NCBI RefSeq assembly: GCF_000744455.1
Contig: NZ_JQLY01000001.1
Coordinates: forward strand, 1,612,001-1,676,000
DNA length: 64,000 nucleotides
Reading direction: 5' to 3'
From: Methanobacterium sp. SMA-27
GTDB lineage: Archaea; Methanobacteriota; Methanobacteria; Methanobacteriales; Methanobacteriaceae
Position numbers and translations under genes: made by a program. Position 1 is the stretch's first letter, and each line of letters begins with the position of its first letter. The notes below the pieces were generated by a model. The model saw nothing but the letters and a program-made list of their open reading frames with translations. It made no database searches and had not been told where the DNA came from. Of the stretch, positions 21,236-33,137 are shown piece after piece.

Positions 21236-21640
21236 TTACCTGTAACTCTTTTGTTTCCTTGCTCTTGCTCCGGGACCACCATATTTTTTAGGTTCGGAAC
21301 GGCGCGGATCTCCAACCAGCATGGTTCTGTCGTACTGGTTATACTTTTCTTTAAGTTCCATGTCGCTGGTCCATTGTACAAGTCCTTTGGCTATTACCAT
21401 TCTGGCAGCCTCAGCCTGTCCCATAACTCCTCCACCTGCAACCCGTACGTCTATATCAACGTCATTTAAGAGGTCGCCTGCGAGTGTTAATGGTTCTTTT
21501 ATTTTTAATCTTGCAAGTTCTGGATCGTATAGTTCAACTGGACTTTTGTTGATCCTGACACGGCCTTTCCCTGTCCTGAATCTGCCCCTTGCTATGGCAG
21601 TTTTCCTTTTTCCACTTGTGTGTATTACCTTCTTCATCAT
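21236..21640 (-). CDS. rps9: 30S ribosomal protein S9 (uS9)
   Basis: The protein lies on the small-subunit head with its C-terminal tail near the P-site tRNA. The 134 residues include [24 protein letters not shown] and the tail [18 protein letters not shown], ending in Lys-Ser-Tyr-Arg as in the family. Two ATG codons are adjacent (21640 and 21637); AGGTG upstream is better spaced for the second. It sits between rpl13 and rpoN. Confidence 0.96.
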   Translation of the reverse strand: MMKKVIHTSGKRKTAIARGRFRTGKGRVRINKSPVELYDPELARLKIKEPLTLAGDLLNDVDIDVRVAGGGVMGQAEAARMVIAKGLVQWTSDMELKEKYNQYDRTMLVGDPRRSEPKKYGGPGARARKQKSYR

Positions 21641-21655
21641 TACACCTTTTTATCC

Positions 21656-22078
21656 TTAAAATTTAGATCCAAGTAATGTTGATACTGTTCCAAGTTCAAT
21701 GCTCTTGGTTATGTTCTTTGGTTCTGCTTCAGGTATCCTTGTTAGTTCTGCAGATTCAAATTCCGTTGGACATCCAACATAAACCTTTAGTAACTTGAAT
21801 GCTTCTCTTCCATGAGATTTTTTGTAAGGTATCATTCCTCTTACAGTTCTCCTGAAAATATCATCTGGTCTTCTAGGGTATTTTGGTCCCATATCTCTAG
21901 GGTTGGATATGCTAGCCCTGTCTATTCTCTGTTTATATTTATGGTAAGCCCAATCCCTGCCACCAGAAATCATTATTTTTTCAGCGTTTAAAACAGTTAC
22001 ACTCTCACCTGCGAGTATGATCTTGCTGATTTTACTTGCAAGTCTTCCCAGTACGAGTCCTTCTCCGTCTATGATCAT
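21656..22078 (-). CDS. rpl13: 50S ribosomal protein L13 (uL13)
   Basis: This 140-residue protein is an early-assembly 23S rRNA binder. [18 protein letters not shown] at the N terminus and [26 protein letters not shown] are archaeal/eukaryotic L13 signatures. AAGGTG lies upstream of the ATG. It is 14 bases from rpl18e and 15 from rps9, in the usual archaeal order. Confidence 0.96.
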   Translation of the reverse strand: MIIDGEGLVLGRLASKISKIILAGESVTVLNAEKIMISGGRDWAYHKYKQRIDRASISNPRDMGPKYPRRPDDIFRRTVRGMIPYKKSHGREAFKLLKVYVGCPTEFESAELTRIPEAEPKNITKSIELGTVSTLLGSKF

Positions 22079-22092
22079 ATACTACACCTTCT

Positions 22093-22455
22093 TTATTCTA
22101 TTATCCTTATTCCGCTTCCCTTAGGATTTTTTTCAACAGCCTCAAGAATGTTCATACATTCTCCTCCTGCTGTTGCAATTTTTTCCTCGGCACTCTTTGA
22201 GAAGCCCATGGCTGCAACTTTCACCTTGTGGTCAAGGCTTCCGTTTCCTAAAACTTTTCCTGGCACGAGTATTACTTCATCAGGAGATGTGTACCTGTTT
22301 ATATCGGATATGTTGACTTCTGCAGTTTTTCTTGTTGGTCTTTCAAGTCTTTTTGCAATGTCCTTCCATATTGCAGCGTCTTCTGAATATGATTTTTCTT
22401 TAAGAGTCACCACAATCTTCTTCAGATTGGGGTTTGTCTTTGTAAGTTTCACCAT
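22093..22455 (-). CDS. rpl18e: 50S ribosomal protein L18e (eL18)
   Basis: The protein is archaeal and eukaryotic only. The 120 residues include [26 protein letters not shown] and [29 protein letters not shown] lies nine bases before the ATG. The gene sits between rpoD and rpl13 in the conserved r-protein/RNAP operon. Confidence 0.95.
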   Translation of the reverse strand: MVKLTKTNPNLKKIVVTLKEKSYSEDAAIWKDIAKRLERPTRKTAEVNISDINRYTSPDEVILVPGKVLGNGSLDHKVKVAAMGFSKSAEEKIATAGGECMNILEAVEKNPKGSGIRIIE

Positions 22456-22469
22456 CCTTAAATTCCTCC

Positions 22470-23258
22470 TTATTTACAAAATTCTATGATCTTCTCAGAT
22501 TTATCAGATAGGATGTCGCAAGCTCTTTTTAGAACTTCTTCTGGAGATAGTGATCCATCGGTTTCGATTCTGAAAATGTATTTGCCTTCCTGGCCTTCAA
22601 CAGTTATTGAATTTGTTGTGCATCCTCTTACACAAGTTTTGCACATTGAACAGTTTTCAAGATCAACCACTTTAACTAGGTTTTTCTTTTCATCAAATTC
22701 ATATACTCCCCTTGGGCATTCTTTTGCACACAATCCACATAACTCACATGTTTCGGTATCTATGGTTATCTGTGGGTAGTATTTGTATGCACAGGCTGTT
22801 GTTGGCTCCCATTTAGCATGTTCGAGTCCTTGTCCAAGTTTAGCAATTGCTATTAGCTCTACTTCTTCTCCTTCTTTGAGTTTGAGTAGTGGTATTGTAT
22901 CATTGTAAGGTACAACTTGAGGATCCTGGGATTTTAGATCTCCAGAATATACTGTTTTAGGACCTTTCTCCTTTAGAAGGAGTGATACACTGCATCTTGG
23001 GCATGTTTCCTCACAATCACATTCTGATGCCAGTACCATTGATTCTATGTCTGTTGTTAGCGGCACAAGTCCCAGTCTGTGTGCTAGGGCTTCGTCAAAT
23101 ATTTTGGCGTCGTTTTTTAAGATCTCCACCGTTTCAACTGCCATTGTTGGGACTTCCACTGTGGATATCCTTCTTATGGCATTTATAAAGGCATCGTTGA
23201 CCCCTTCTATTGAAAACAACAAAAAGTTCTCATCCTTTTTTTTGATATCTATTTCCAT
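22470..23258 (-). CDS. rpoD: RNA polymerase subunit D (Rpo3) with ferredoxin-like domain
   Basis: The subunit pairs with subunit L as the assembly platform of archaeal RNA polymerase, like Rpb3/alpha. The 262-residue protein has the dimerisation segments ([20 protein letters not shown] near the start) and an inserted domain with two full cysteine sets, [12 protein letters not shown] and [11 protein letters not shown], suited to two [4Fe-4S] clusters. There is a further cysteine group at [10 protein letters not shown]. The ATG at 23258 is preferred; a GTG three codons upstream (23267) is also in frame. It follows rps11 in the operon. Confidence 0.95.
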   Translation of the reverse strand: MEIDIKKKDENFLLFSIEGVNDAFINAIRRISTVEVPTMAVETVEILKNDAKIFDEALAHRLGLVPLTTDIESMVLASECDCEETCPRCSVSLLLKEKGPKTVYSGDLKSQDPQVVPYNDTIPLLKLKEGEEVELIAIAKLGQGLEHAKWEPTTACAYKYYPQITIDTETCELCGLCAKECPRGVYEFDEKKNLVKVVDLENCSMCKTCVRGCTTNSITVEGQEGKYIFRIETDGSLSPEEVLKRACDILSDKSEKIIEFCK

Positions 23259-23278
23259 TTTAGACACTCTTCACGCTT

Positions 23279-23671
23279 TTAAACCCTTCTGCCCCTCTTA
23301 CCTCCAGGTCTGCCTGTACCGTCGTGTGGTATTGGGGTTACATCTTCAATTTTACCTATTCTTATTCCTGCCCTTGCAAGTGCCCTTATTGTGGCCTGTG
23401 CACCGGGTCCTGGAGTTCTTGGTCCATTTCCACCAGGAGCTCTTACTTTTATATGAAGTCCTATTATTCCCTTTTCCTTAACATCTTCAGCAGCACGTGT
23501 TGCAGCTTCCATAGCTGCAAATGGTGATGATTCCTGCCTGTCTGCACGAACAACCTTTCCACCAGACCACTGGGTAATGGTCTCTGCACCTGTGATATCT
23601 GTTACAGTAATTATGGTGTTGTTGAAGGATGAGTAAACGTTAGCTACGCCCCATTTCTCTTTTTCTGCCAT
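23279..23671 (-). CDS. rps11: 30S ribosomal protein S11 (uS11)
   Basis: This 130-residue protein forms the platform near the E site. It shows [18 protein letters not shown] and the C-terminal [15 protein letters not shown] typical of archaeal S11. AAGGTGA precedes the ATG. It lies between rps4 and rpoD with short gaps. Confidence 0.97.
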   Translation of the reverse strand: MAEKEKWGVANVYSSFNNTIITVTDITGAETITQWSGGKVVRADRQESSPFAAMEAATRAAEDVKEKGIIGLHIKVRAPGGNGPRTPGPGAQATIRALARAGIRIGKIEDVTPIPHDGTGRPGGKRGRRV

Positions 23672-23696
23672 TTATATCACCTTATTTTTATTAATA

Positions 23697-24233
23697 TTAC
23701 TCATTTTTTTCTTCTGCAGCTGCTGGCTTGGTTGCTTCCTTCATGATCCTTTCCATTGGGGAACCAGGATAAAATCCTATGGTTTGTTCCTCGCCTGTTT
23801 TGACCATGTAGCCTGGTGCATTTATTTTTCTGCCGTTCATTGCTATGTGTCCGTGTACAATGAAGATCCTTGCCTGTTTGGCTGTGTTTGCAAGTCCAAG
23901 GTTGTGAACAACTGTTTCCAGTCTTCTTCTAAGTACATCTTCAACTGTTAAATCGAGTATGTCTTCGAGTTTTGCATCTGCCTTGAGCATACCGAGTCTT
24001 TTTATATGGTTTAAGAGCTGTGCCTTTTCAAGTTCAGCATGTTCTGTATCCATACCGAGTAAGAACCTTGCATCTCTTCTGTACCTTTTAATGGTAGTCT
24101 CAGCTTTCCAAACTTCTTTTTTAGTTCTGAGCCCATATTTAACAACTAGCTTGTTTTCTGCTTTTATACGAGCTGCGTTCCATGGGTGTGATGGTGTATC
24201 ATATTGCTTTCTTGCCTTTCTTGGATGTCCCAT
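23697..24233 (-). CDS. rps4: 30S ribosomal protein S4 (uS4)
   Basis: This primary 16S rRNA binder is 178 residues long, the archaeal length. It begins [17 protein letters not shown] and contains an S4 RNA-binding domain around [35 protein letters not shown] precedes the ATG. It is 12 bases downstream of rps13. Confidence 0.97.
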   Translation of the reverse strand: MGHPRKARKQYDTPSHPWNAARIKAENKLVVKYGLRTKKEVWKAETTIKRYRRDARFLLGMDTEHAELEKAQLLNHIKRLGMLKADAKLEDILDLTVEDVLRRRLETVVHNLGLANTAKQARIFIVHGHIAMNGRKINAPGYMVKTGEEQTIGFYPGSPMERIMKEATKPAAAEEKNE

Positions 24234-24245
24234 ATCATAACCTCC

Positions 24246-24704
24246 TTACTGTGGTCTTCCTCTTCTCCTTCTAACTCCAACAGATGAACCTTTCCTGAAG
24301 GTTGACTTGGTTCTCTGACCCCTGACTGGGAGTCCTACCTCATGTCTTCTACCCTTGTAGCTTCTGGTTTTCTTCATTCTGTTTAAGTCGTCCCTTAATC
24401 TCATTGTAAGGTCAGATTCTATTAGGTGGACTGTTTCACCAGTTTCATAATCGTTACGCCTGTTTAACATCCATTCTGGTAAATCAAATTTTTGAGGTGC
24501 TTTAACAGCCTCTTCAAGAACCAGAACATCTTTATCTGGCAGGTATCCTATTTGCATTGTTGCATCAAATCCAGCAACTGTGCACAGTGCCCGTGATAAT
24601 GCCCTTCCAATACCTTTGATATCTGCAAGAGCGTTTTCAATTGTTTTTTTACCGTCTACATCCCTACGGGAGATACGGACCATGTGTTTAAATTCCTCTT
24701 CCAT
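24246..24704 (-). CDS. rps13: 30S ribosomal protein S13 (uS13)
   Basis: The protein sits on the small-subunit head at bridge B1. The 152 residues include [14 protein letters not shown] and the C-terminal [26 protein letters not shown] lies seven bases before the ATG, supporting this start over an internal ATG. It is the first protein gene of the rps13-rps4-rps11-rpoD run, downstream of tRNA-Ser. Confidence 0.97.
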   Translation of the reverse strand: MEEEFKHMVRISRRDVDGKKTIENALADIKGIGRALSRALCTVAGFDATMQIGYLPDKDVLVLEEAVKAPQKFDLPEWMLNRRNDYETGETVHLIESDLTMRLRDDLNRMKKTRSYKGRRHEVGLPVRGQRTKSTFRKGSSVGVRRRRGRPQ

Positions 24705-24876
24705 AAATTAACCTCCACTCTTCGTGTACAATTTTGTAATCTTAGTTTAGTAAAAAATTTTTTTGATTATGATCCTCCAAAAAATTCATTATTTCCATAT
24801 ATCTCAAGAGATTATGAAAATTTTTGATATTTTTTTTCATCCAGATCTATGATCGTTTTTACTTCTAAAATATCTG

Positions 24877-24969
<93 letters not shown>

Positions 24970-25202
24970 AAAACCGTCTTTAAACCCTTCAATTTCAACC
25001 GTACAGCACAGACAAATAGAAAATACTATTTATCATTCACACTTTCACAGTCCTTACTGGTTTTTAAATTTTTAATATTTTTATTTAAATCCAGTACAGG
25101 GTTTAAAGTATATATTAATGTGTCTTTTGGCCTCGCCCCTAATGTTATTTTAGAGGTTCTACGGTGTAAATTTCTGGAAGTTAATGTTTAAAGAACAGAA
25201 TT

Positions 25203-26165
25203 TTACTTCCACATCTTTGGATATGTTTCAGGTTCCATAAATACCTTTTTTATATTTATCATTATTCCCTTATTTGATTTCAAGATCCCTGCTGAATTTT
25301 CAACAGTTTCACCTGCTGCAACGAGTTCACCTTTAAGTGTGAGCACTCTAACAGTTTCTACTTTATCAATGTTAGGGGAAAGTTTCAGAATTCCTCCTGA
25401 AGCAAGATCTGCACCATGGCATATGGCATCCACAGCTGAATCCCTTACTATAACCTGTTTGAGATGTGTGACTGCTGCTTCCATTGGAAGTATGCATTCT
25501 CTTATTTGAGTTTCGTCATTTTCTTCAGTTAGGTAATAGTAAGCATCTGTTAGATCTTGAAGTGTTTTAAGTGTTTCGTCTTCAGTGAATGGTCCTGACT
25601 TAGTTCTTCTAAGTTCTGCCATGTGGGCACCAATTCCAAGTGCTTCTCCAATATCATGACAGTACTTTCTGATGTAGGTTCCTCCTTCGCAATTTATGCG
25701 GAAGAGAACATCCTGTCCATCGATTTCTATGATGTCAATATTGTATATTGTTCGAACCCTTAATTCACGCTTTACAGCGGATTTGAGGGGCGGTGTCTGG
25801 AATATTTTCCCTGTAAATTCCTGGAGAATATCCCGAATTCTCTGTTCACTGATTTCCTCATGAAGCCTCATAAGGCATACATATTCCTTAGGAGCACCTA
25901 AAAGCATCTGGATAACACGTGTTGCTTTGTTTATTCCTATGGGAAGTACACCTGTGACTCTAGGGTCGAGTGTTCCACCGTGGCCTGTTTTCTCAACGTG
26001 AAGAATCCTTTTTACCCATGAGTCAATCTCATGGGAGGTTGGGCCCATTGTTTTATCTAGATTCACAACTCCTTTGGAGATGTGTTCTTTTATTGGTCGC
26101 TCGTCGGGTTTAGATCCAAAATATGGATCTGTTTCACCTTCGGCTTTTATGAGAAGTTCTGCCAT
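25203..26165 (-). CDS. cbf5: tRNA/rRNA pseudouridine synthase Cbf5 (TruB family)
   Basis: Cbf5 is the catalytic subunit of H/ACA ribonucleoproteins. It makes pseudouridines in rRNA and can form tRNA U55. The 320-residue protein has the catalytic GHGGTLDPRVTGVLPI with its Asp, then CEGGTYIRKYCHDIGEALG. A C-terminal PUA domain (about 240-315) covers IVRDSAVDAICHGADLASGGI. The ATG is preceded by AGGTCA. It follows rpl14e at the far end of the superoperon. Confidence 0.95.
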   Translation of the reverse strand: MAELLIKAEGETDPYFGSKPDERPIKEHISKGVVNLDKTMGPTSHEIDSWVKRILHVEKTGHGGTLDPRVTGVLPIGINKATRVIQMLLGAPKEYVCLMRLHEEISEQRIRDILQEFTGKIFQTPPLKSAVKRELRVRTIYNIDIIEIDGQDVLFRINCEGGTYIRKYCHDIGEALGIGAHMAELRRTKSGPFTEDETLKTLQDLTDAYYYLTEENDETQIRECILPMEAAVTHLKQVIVRDSAVDAICHGADLASGGILKLSPNIDKVETVRVLTLKGELVAAGETVENSAGILKSNKGIMINIKKVFMEPETYPKMWK

Positions 26166-26264
26166 TAAAATGACCTGTTAAAGACGTTGCATTTAATTTT
26201 TTTATCTAATATTGTTTGGGTTGACTATATTTTGAAACCCTATGTTTTACAACGTCGTATAAAC

Positions 26265-26495
26265 TTAAGCTATTGCTGCTTCAAGTTCTTTTTTTATTGC
26301 TTCAACATCATCGGATTTTATTTCTATTGTCTGGTCAACTGGTTCGAGATGTTTTATGTTGCATTTTCTGTTTTTCATTGCGGTTCCAACTACTTCAACA
26401 AATTTGTCATCTATGACTTCAACGATAACACATTTCTCGCCTGCTTCCCTTCCTGCTATTTTAACACATATTCTTCCTACTTCTATTGCTGGCAT
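26265..26495 (-). CDS. rpl14e: 50S ribosomal protein L14e (eL14)
   Basis: The 76-residue KOW-like protein is found in archaea and eukaryotes. EVGRICVKIAGREAGEKCVIVEVIDDKFV and the KNRKCNIKHLEP segment are typical. The start overlaps the end of cmk by 13 bases and has GAGGTGA upstream. Confidence 0.94.
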   Translation of the reverse strand: MPAIEVGRICVKIAGREAGEKCVIVEVIDDKFVEVVGTAMKNRKCNIKHLEPVDQTIEIKSDDVEAIKKELEAAIA

Positions 26496-27013
26496 GAAAT
26501 CACCTCAGTTACTTTTAATATAATCTCTGCTATGCCCTCGGGTTTGAAACTATGACTGTTTATAACAATGTCATAAACTTCCATATTTCCAATATCGATT
26601 CCGTGTATCTCTTGATAACGGGTGGCTTCGCTTTCTCCTCTTGTAATAATTTCTTTTTTTACAGTTTCTCTGGTTTTGCCTTCCCTCATACATATTCGTT
26701 CTGTTCGAATATCTTGGGGTGCTACAAACCATATTTTGAGGTCTGCTTCAACGAAGTGCGCTGAAAGTCTACCCTCAACAATTAAATCTGTATATTCTTT
26801 GGCTAACTGTGCCTGTCTTCTGTCGATTTCAAGGTCGATTTCATCGTTACCTTCGGCGAATTTACCAAACTCCATTATATCCATACCTTTTTCAACAGCC
26901 ATTTGACGAAATATTTCGCCAGCTGATAGATATGGTATTTGAAGTTTTTCCGACAGTATCTTTGCAGCAGTTGTTGTACCGCTTCCTGCCAGACCACCGA
27001 TGGTGATGATCAT
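26483..27013 (-). CDS. cmk: Cytidylate kinase (archaeal type)
   Basis: The enzyme phosphorylates CMP and dCMP. The 176-residue protein has a P-loop with a Thr run, GGLAGSGTTTAAK, and the middle segment EGRLSAHF with RICMREGKTRE, as in archaeal Cmk. The ATG at 27013 overlaps the rpl34e stop by one base (TAATG) and fits the P-loop position. The gene is coupled to rpl34e and rpl14e. Confidence 0.93.
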   Translation of the reverse strand: MIITIGGLAGSGTTTAAKILSEKLQIPYLSAGEIFRQMAVEKGMDIMEFGKFAEGNDEIDLEIDRRQAQLAKEYTDLIVEGRLSAHFVEADLKIWFVAPQDIRTERICMREGKTRETVKKEIITRGESEATRYQEIHGIDIGNMEVYDIVINSHSFKPEGIAEIILKVTEVISCQQ

Positions 27014-27279
27014 TACAACCTTGCCTCTTGTTTGAAGACTTGGCGAGCACACTCTGAACAGAGGTTTCCACCATAAGGCCTGTTAGGTCTTTTCTTTGAC
27101 TTTGATAGTTTTCTTATTTGGTATGGTCTTCCCCTTGGAACGGAGTGAAGTTGCTTACCACATTCAGCACATATGTGCTTGGATGGTAGCTTCTTCTTAT
27201 AGTGAAGAACTGTTTTTCCTCCAGGGGTTTTTTTGAATGTTCTTTTGTATGATCTAGATCTGTACCTTCCTTCTGGCAT
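27013..27279 (-). CDS. rpl34e: 50S ribosomal protein L34e (eL34)
   Basis: The 88-residue protein has two CxxC pairs, CAEC and CSEC, that bind zinc. The N-terminal [17 protein letters not shown] is typical. The ATG at 27279 has GGAGAT six bases upstream; a GTG two codons earlier is less likely. It is coupled to cmk. Confidence 0.94.
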   Translation of the reverse strand: MPEGRYRSRSYKRTFKKTPGGKTVLHYKKKLPSKHICAECGKQLHSVPRGRPYQIRKLSKSKKRPNRPYGGNLCSECARQVFKQEARL

Positions 27280-27555
27280 ACACACATCTCCTCAAATTTT
27301 TATTTATTTAAATTTATTATAAAGCAAGTAACATGATGTTTTAACCAATAATTGGTTTCATTATAATTTATTAATTATAATTAAATATTCATCGTAGATT
27401 TTACTTGCGATATTATCTTTAACTCTGTTAAACTGGTTTTTAAAACTTGTATTCTATCCTAAAAAGTTTCCAGTAGAACTACTAGTTCTGTGTAGAATTC
27501 ATTTTAGTTACTTAAGATTGGATTTAAAATGTAAATATGTGGTTGAACCACTTTT

Positions 27556-28137
27556 TTACATTGCTCCTCCCTTGAGTCCCAGTAATTTTCTCCATATCAG
27601 GGACATTGCAAATGAGCACAGTATGTACCATCCAAGCCATTCAATTGCAAATACAGGAACTCCTGCAGATTGATGGTAGAATGTATGGAATATTGGCACC
27701 AGCAACACATAATATGCAAAGGTGGGTATATTGAGCCACATAGTGTTTATGAGTGGATTTCCAGCCATCCAATAGAATACTATGATTATTGGCACGAATG
27801 TTACAATCATTGGTTTGAAGGAGTTGAACATCATCTCCTTCTGTAGACTCATAAATTCAGTCTGTTTTTTCTGCATATCTGCCATTGCCTTCGGGTCACC
27901 TGATTTCTGGGCAGCCATCATATCCTGCTGGAATCCTTTCATTTCCTTTTGCAGGAATTGTAAACGGTCCTGGTCAACTAGTAATTTGTTGGCCACTGTG
28001 ATAACAAAAGCCACTACTGTAGCTATTATAAATACTCCTATGATTGCCCCGAAAAATGGATTGTTTGGATTAGAAACCAGTGTTAGAAGGGGGTTAAGTA
28101 TAGGATTTAATACTTGGTTAAGAATTGAAAAGTCCAT
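27556..28137 (-). CDS. DUF106 membrane protein, archaeal Oxa1/YidC-superfamily insertase
   Basis: The 193-residue protein has three hydrophobic segments (about 28-50, 108-125 and 140-160) with a charged coiled-coil hairpin between the first two (LQKEMKGFQQDMMAAQKSG to MNS). DUF106 proteins form the archaeal branch of the Oxa1 superfamily, with EMC3 and TMCO1, and help insert membrane proteins. Its position next to secY and adkA supports a role at the translocon. Confidence 0.9.
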   Translation of the reverse strand: MDFSILNQVLNPILNPLLTLVSNPNNPFFGAIIGVFIIATVVAFVITVANKLLVDQDRLQFLQKEMKGFQQDMMAAQKSGDPKAMADMQKKQTEFMSLQKEMMFNSFKPMIVTFVPIIIVFYWMAGNPLINTMWLNIPTFAYYVLLVPIFHTFYHQSAGVPVFAIEWLGWYILCSFAMSLIWRKLLGLKGGAM

Positions 28138-28171
28138 GTTTTTATTCCTCTCTTAATATAATCGTGTATAA

Positions 28172-28725
28172 TCATTTTAATGTTTTCACCATCTCTTCAA
28201 CAGCTTCATCTAGTCTGTTGTCGTGGTTTTCTATGATCTTTACTGTTGCACCAGTTAGAACTGCGTAGGCCATTGCTGCTGCCCTATTCATTTCCTGATG
28301 GATGTCTATATCCTTCAGTCTTTCTGAGTCCCTTGTTCTAGTTGTGTCGCTGATGCGTCTTTTTAGAATTTCATCGCCATCAGCTTCCAGTAGAACAAAC
28401 ATATCTGGTTTCAGCTGGTCTAACACCCATTTAGGAAGTCCTGGTAGAAATCCTGATGGTGTTTTTATGGTACAATGTGTGTCAACGATTATGTTACTTT
28501 GCTCGGACTTCTCTCTTATACTTTGTGCAGCATTTTCTTGAACTTCCTTTTGCATGTCTGGTGAAAGTTTCCGGAGTGAATCTCTGTCCACTACAAGACA
28601 GTCACTCTTTGCTATTTCTAGCATAACATCACCATAGTTCACATGCATATAATCAAGTTCTTCTAATACTTTTGTAAGCACTGTTGTGCTTCCTGATCCT
28701 GGAATCCCTGCGACTACAACCAATT

Positions 28726-28729
<4 letters not shown>
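28172..28729 (-). CDS. adkA: Adenylate kinase (archaeal type)
   Basis: AdkA balances ATP, ADP and AMP. The 185-residue protein has the P-loop AGIPGSGSTTVL and the archaeal AMP-binding region HVNYGDVMLE; it lacks the bacterial LID domain. Its ATG overlaps the secY stop codon by four bases (ATGA). This secY-adkA order is also conserved in bacteria. Confidence 0.94.
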
Positions 28730-30072
<1,343 letters not shown>

Positions 30073-30114
30073 TGACCTTCAACTCCTTGCCCTAGAAATA
30101 CATTAAAATTTCAA

Positions 30115-30552
30115 TTAAAGGGTAATTGCTTCTCCTCCAGCTTCTTCAATTTTTTTGAGAGCTGACTTGGAAAATTGTGGGGATTTAATTGTTAGTGCTT
30201 TACTAATCCTGCCCTTCCCTAAAACTTTGTTGTAACCTATTTCAGTTACATCTATTACTATTTTTTTCTTATCTTTAGTTGCTAATCCTTTGGAAACAAG
30301 TTCTTCACATTTTTCATCTAGATAGTCAACATTTACAGGGTTGTATTCATATACACTTCCCTGTGGTCTTTTAAAACCGTATTTACCGAAGTGGTTAGGA
30401 TCGTACTTGACCATCCATGTCCAATGGTGTTTGTGTCCACCGGCCAAACCTTTTCCACCTCTATGACCTGCGCCTCTGTTGTTCTTGGAACATCCTCCGG
30501 CCATTGTTCTGGAACCTCGCAATTTACATACTTTCCTTGTTTTTCTTATCAT
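30115..30552 (-). CDS. rpl15: 50S ribosomal protein L15 (uL15)
   Basis: The 145-residue protein shows the glycine-rich N-terminal region (GHRGGKGLAGGHKHHW) of the archaeal L27a type and the C-terminal KIEEAGGEAI. The ATG at 30552 has AAGGTGA upstream; a longer frame lacks a site. Confidence 0.95.
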   Translation of the reverse strand: MIRKTRKVCKLRGSRTMAGGCSKNNRGAGHRGGKGLAGGHKHHWTWMVKYDPNHFGKYGFKRPQGSVYEYNPVNVDYLDEKCEELVSKGLATKDKKKIVIDVTEIGYNKVLGKGRISKALTIKSPQFSKSALKKIEEAGGEAITL

Positions 30553-30669
30553 TAAATCACCTTGATGATATTTGTTAGTAGAATTTCTGGTAAAATTTTG
30601 GGGGATATTTAATTTGTTGTAGAAATATTTTAACAAAGATATGATTTAAACCTTTTAAAAAGGTTTGTT

Positions 30670-31125
30670 TTAGATCATCTTTGCAACAAGTTCGTTAATA
30701 TTTCCCCTGTTTCCCAGGCTTCCTCCTTCTTTAAAGCTTTTTTTGGTTGCTTCGTATCCTCTCCTTGGAGGATGTAGTCTGAAAACTGATTTTATTCCAG
30801 CATCTTCAACAGTAGCTTCTCCAGCTACAACAGCCTTTGCAAGTTCTTCTATTGAAGAGAAATCTGTGTTTTCTTTAATATATTCTTCTGTAACATTAAC
30901 ATTACCTGAGAGTTTTCCACGTTTGGTTATGATTTGGGTAATTGTTTCCTCATCAATTTCTCCCCAGGTGATGTAGTCCTTTGCCTTCACTAACATTCCT
31001 TTGTAAGTTGGATCTTCGTGTAGAAGGACTAGGTGGTTGATTCTTGTGAGTTTTAACATGGACATGGTGTCTTGTATACCTTTCTTTACACCGGTTCTGC
31101 CCCTCACTCTTACTACTGCGATCAT
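30670..31125 (-). CDS. rpl30: 50S ribosomal protein L30 (uL30)
   Basis: The 151-residue archaeal form is longer than bacterial L30. It begins [20 protein letters not shown] and ends with the [14 protein letters not shown] segment shared with eukaryotic L7. The ATG at 31125 has GGTGAT just upstream. It follows rps5. Confidence 0.95.
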   Translation of the reverse strand: MIAVVRVRGRTGVKKGIQDTMSMLKLTRINHLVLLHEDPTYKGMLVKAKDYITWGEIDEETITQIITKRGKLSGNVNVTEEYIKENTDFSSIEELAKAVVAGEATVEDAGIKSVFRLHPPRRGYEATKKSFKEGGSLGNRGNINELVAKMI

Positions 31126-31133
31126 GTTATCAC

Positions 31134-31781
31134 CTATACTATACATCCTAGATTTTTGAGGTCTCTGGTAGTTGCTTTTACTTTGCTCAGTTCTTTAAGT
31201 GCTTCAAAAACTGCTCCTGCAAAGTTTATGGTTGTCTGTGTTTGGCCCATTGTCTGAGACCATACATCGTCTATACCTGCTAGTCCTAGGATGGTTTTTC
31301 CAACATTTCCTATTGCTAGACCTACTCCACCAGGTGCTGGTATTAGGGTGACACGAACACTTCCTCTTTTACCTTCAATTTTGAATGGTACTGTGTGTTC
31401 CCTACCGCAGACACATCCCCAGTCACCGCAGCCTCTTCTAACTTTTATAATGTTAAATTTGGCATTGTCAACTGCTTTTCTTATTGCAGGTCCTACCTCT
31501 TTGGCTTTTCCCTGTCCAAGTCCTACGTAACCATTTTTATTCCCTACAGCTACTATAACTCTGAAGTTAACTTTACGACCAGACTTATGCATTCTCTGAA
31601 CAAGGTTTACATCCATGACCTCTTCTTCAAGGTCGGGTAGTAATGTGTCTACTATTCCCAATTCCATTATTGGAAGGCCTTTCTCAAAGATCTCATCGAT
31701 ATCTGTTATTTTGCCTTCTTTAACCAAATGCCCTAACTGGGTTTTTGGTACAAATTCTTCTTTAGTGTAATTATTTGCCAT
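31134..31781 (-). CDS. rps5: 30S ribosomal protein S5 (uS5)
   Basis: The 215-residue protein helps decoding accuracy. It has the double-stranded-RNA-binding N domain ([28 protein letters not shown]) and the C-terminal fold with [18 protein letters not shown]. The start codon overlaps the rpl18 stop by one base. Confidence 0.96.
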   Translation of the reverse strand: MANNYTKEEFVPKTQLGHLVKEGKITDIDEIFEKGLPIMELGIVDTLLPDLEEEVMDVNLVQRMHKSGRKVNFRVIVAVGNKNGYVGLGQGKAKEVGPAIRKAVDNAKFNIIKVRRGCGDWGCVCGREHTVPFKIEGKRGSVRVTLIPAPGGVGLAIGNVGKTILGLAGIDDVWSQTMGQTQTTINFAGAVFEALKELSKVKATTRDLKNLGCIV

Positions 31782-32365
31782 TATACCCCTTCCTCAATCT
31801 TCTGTTTTATTGATTCAAAATGATCAGGGAGGTCTTTTGGAGATAGTCCATTTTTAATGTACTGTGAAAACTTTTTCTCCACCTCTTCGTCACTTAGGGA
31901 TTCAGCATATGCTGCAACATGATCTCCCCTTATCCTTTCATCAGCAGGTAATATTACATCGTTGTGAGGTACATTGAGTCCTCCGTCAACTGCTCCCTTG
32001 AGTACTGCAAATATTTTTGCACCCCTGGTTGAGGATTTAAGGCCTATGTCTAGTACAGCATTTTCTATTCCTGCTTTCTGTGCTTTTTTAGCAACTAAAA
32101 ATCCTGTTAAATATGCTGCAGAAGTGTTCTTTCCACTTCCTAACCATCCCATTTTTTTAAGTTCATTTGAATGTGCTGAAACAACAGTTTCATCCCCATC
32201 CACATTAACATTAATTATTTGGGCTATTGTATGTTGGTTAGTAATTCTTACAACCAATCTAGACTTGTCTAACCCTATAAGGTTCAGTCTTGCCCTATAA
32301 TCTGTTTTTCCTTCTCTTCTTCTTTTAAATGCGAGTTTATATCTTGAACTGTGTGCCAATTTCAT
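31781..32365 (-). CDS. rpl18: 50S ribosomal protein L18 (uL18)
   Basis: The 194-residue protein binds 5S rRNA and is the homologue of eukaryotic L5. It begins [23 protein letters not shown] and includes [24 protein letters not shown]. It is coupled to rps5 at its end and follows rpl19e by nine bases. Confidence 0.96.
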   Translation of the reverse strand: MKLAHSSRYKLAFKRRREGKTDYRARLNLIGLDKSRLVVRITNQHTIAQIINVNVDGDETVVSAHSNELKKMGWLGSGKNTSAAYLTGFLVAKKAQKAGIENAVLDIGLKSSTRGAKIFAVLKGAVDGGLNVPHNDVILPADERIRGDHVAAYAESLSDEEVEKKFSQYIKNGLSPKDLPDHFESIKQKIEEGV

Positions 32366-32374
32366 TCCCCCGTC

Positions 32375-32821
32375 TTATCTGAGCAAGTCATGATCCCTAG
32401 CGTATGTTTTCATATAGGATTTACTCCTAAATGCTCCGCCTTTGGCCATTCTGTAAAGTTTACGATAGGTTGTTTTATTAATTTCCCTGTTTTCCCTCAT
32501 GTCTTTCAAATTAGTTCTGAGAGCCCTTATCGTAGTCATCCATGCTTTTTTCTTAGGGTTACGAGCTCCTTTAGCTCCTTTTATGCTACCCCTACCTTTC
32601 CTTCTTCCTTTACTTTTTTGTTCCGCAATTTTCTTTGATCTGAAGCTGCTTATTCCTTTTTTTGGCTTAGCTTTTATGGCTCCGCTGTCTATCAACTGTT
32701 TAACACTTTCTCTAGTAATAGCCCGTGATACTTCTTCAACAGTTTCAGGGTCTATCCAGACCTTGTTAACTCCTACTTTGAGTATGTCTGCAGCTAATCT
32801 CTTTTGAGTAGTAAGATTCAT
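32375..32821 (-). CDS. rpl19e: 50S ribosomal protein L19e (eL19)
   Basis: The 148-residue protein is found in archaea and eukaryotes only. It has LTTQKRLAADILKVGVNKVWIDP and the very basic middle SKGRRKGRGSIKGAKGARNPKKKAW. The ATG has GGAGGT upstream. It is the first gene after the structured spacer and probably starts a new message that continues to secY. Confidence 0.96.
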   Translation of the reverse strand: MNLTTQKRLAADILKVGVNKVWIDPETVEEVSRAITRESVKQLIDSGAIKAKPKKGISSFRSKKIAEQKSKGRRKGRGSIKGAKGARNPKKKAWMTTIRALRTNLKDMRENREINKTTYRKLYRMAKGGAFRSKSYMKTYARDHDLLR

Positions 32822-33137
32822 AAAGAAACCTCCACATCAAACATTTAAGTTTGATCAACATTTTACCTGAAAATTTTTTTCAATGAAATTAAAATATTTC
32901 ATTGGATCTTCAGGATTTTTTTGAATCTATATAGTCGTTAAAACGACTTTTTTTTTGCATTTTTGCAAGATCATTTATTTTCCATGATTTTGCACAATCT
33001 TTTCCCTTCGCAATGCTGCTGGTTATTTATTAATTTGACATCTTCAGTTTTCATTGATCAATTTAATGTTCTACACATTTTTTTTCAATTCTACTGAAAA
33101 TGTATTTAAATAACTCCTTAAACCATTGAAATTTGGT
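32822..33137 (-). promoter_or_regulatory. Structured spacer and leader upstream of rpl19e
   Basis: This is the only long gap inside the superoperon. Reading on the minus strand it holds an 8-bp inverted repeat at the rpl32e stop (33118-33141), the palindrome GTCGTTAAAACGAC (32934-32947), a TATA-like CTATATAG (32925-32932), a 9-bp inverted repeat (32881-32904), and a 7-bp inverted repeat (32836-32855) that ends two bases from the ribosome site. It therefore looks like an end signal, an internal promoter and a leader of about 80-100 bases with two hairpins. Confidence 0.5.

Noticed and set aside
32934..32956. Plus-strand intrinsic terminator (palindrome followed by nine T)
   Set aside because: All genes for many kilobases here are on the minus strand, so a plus-strand terminator has no transcript to end; the signal is more likely part of the promoter/leader region.
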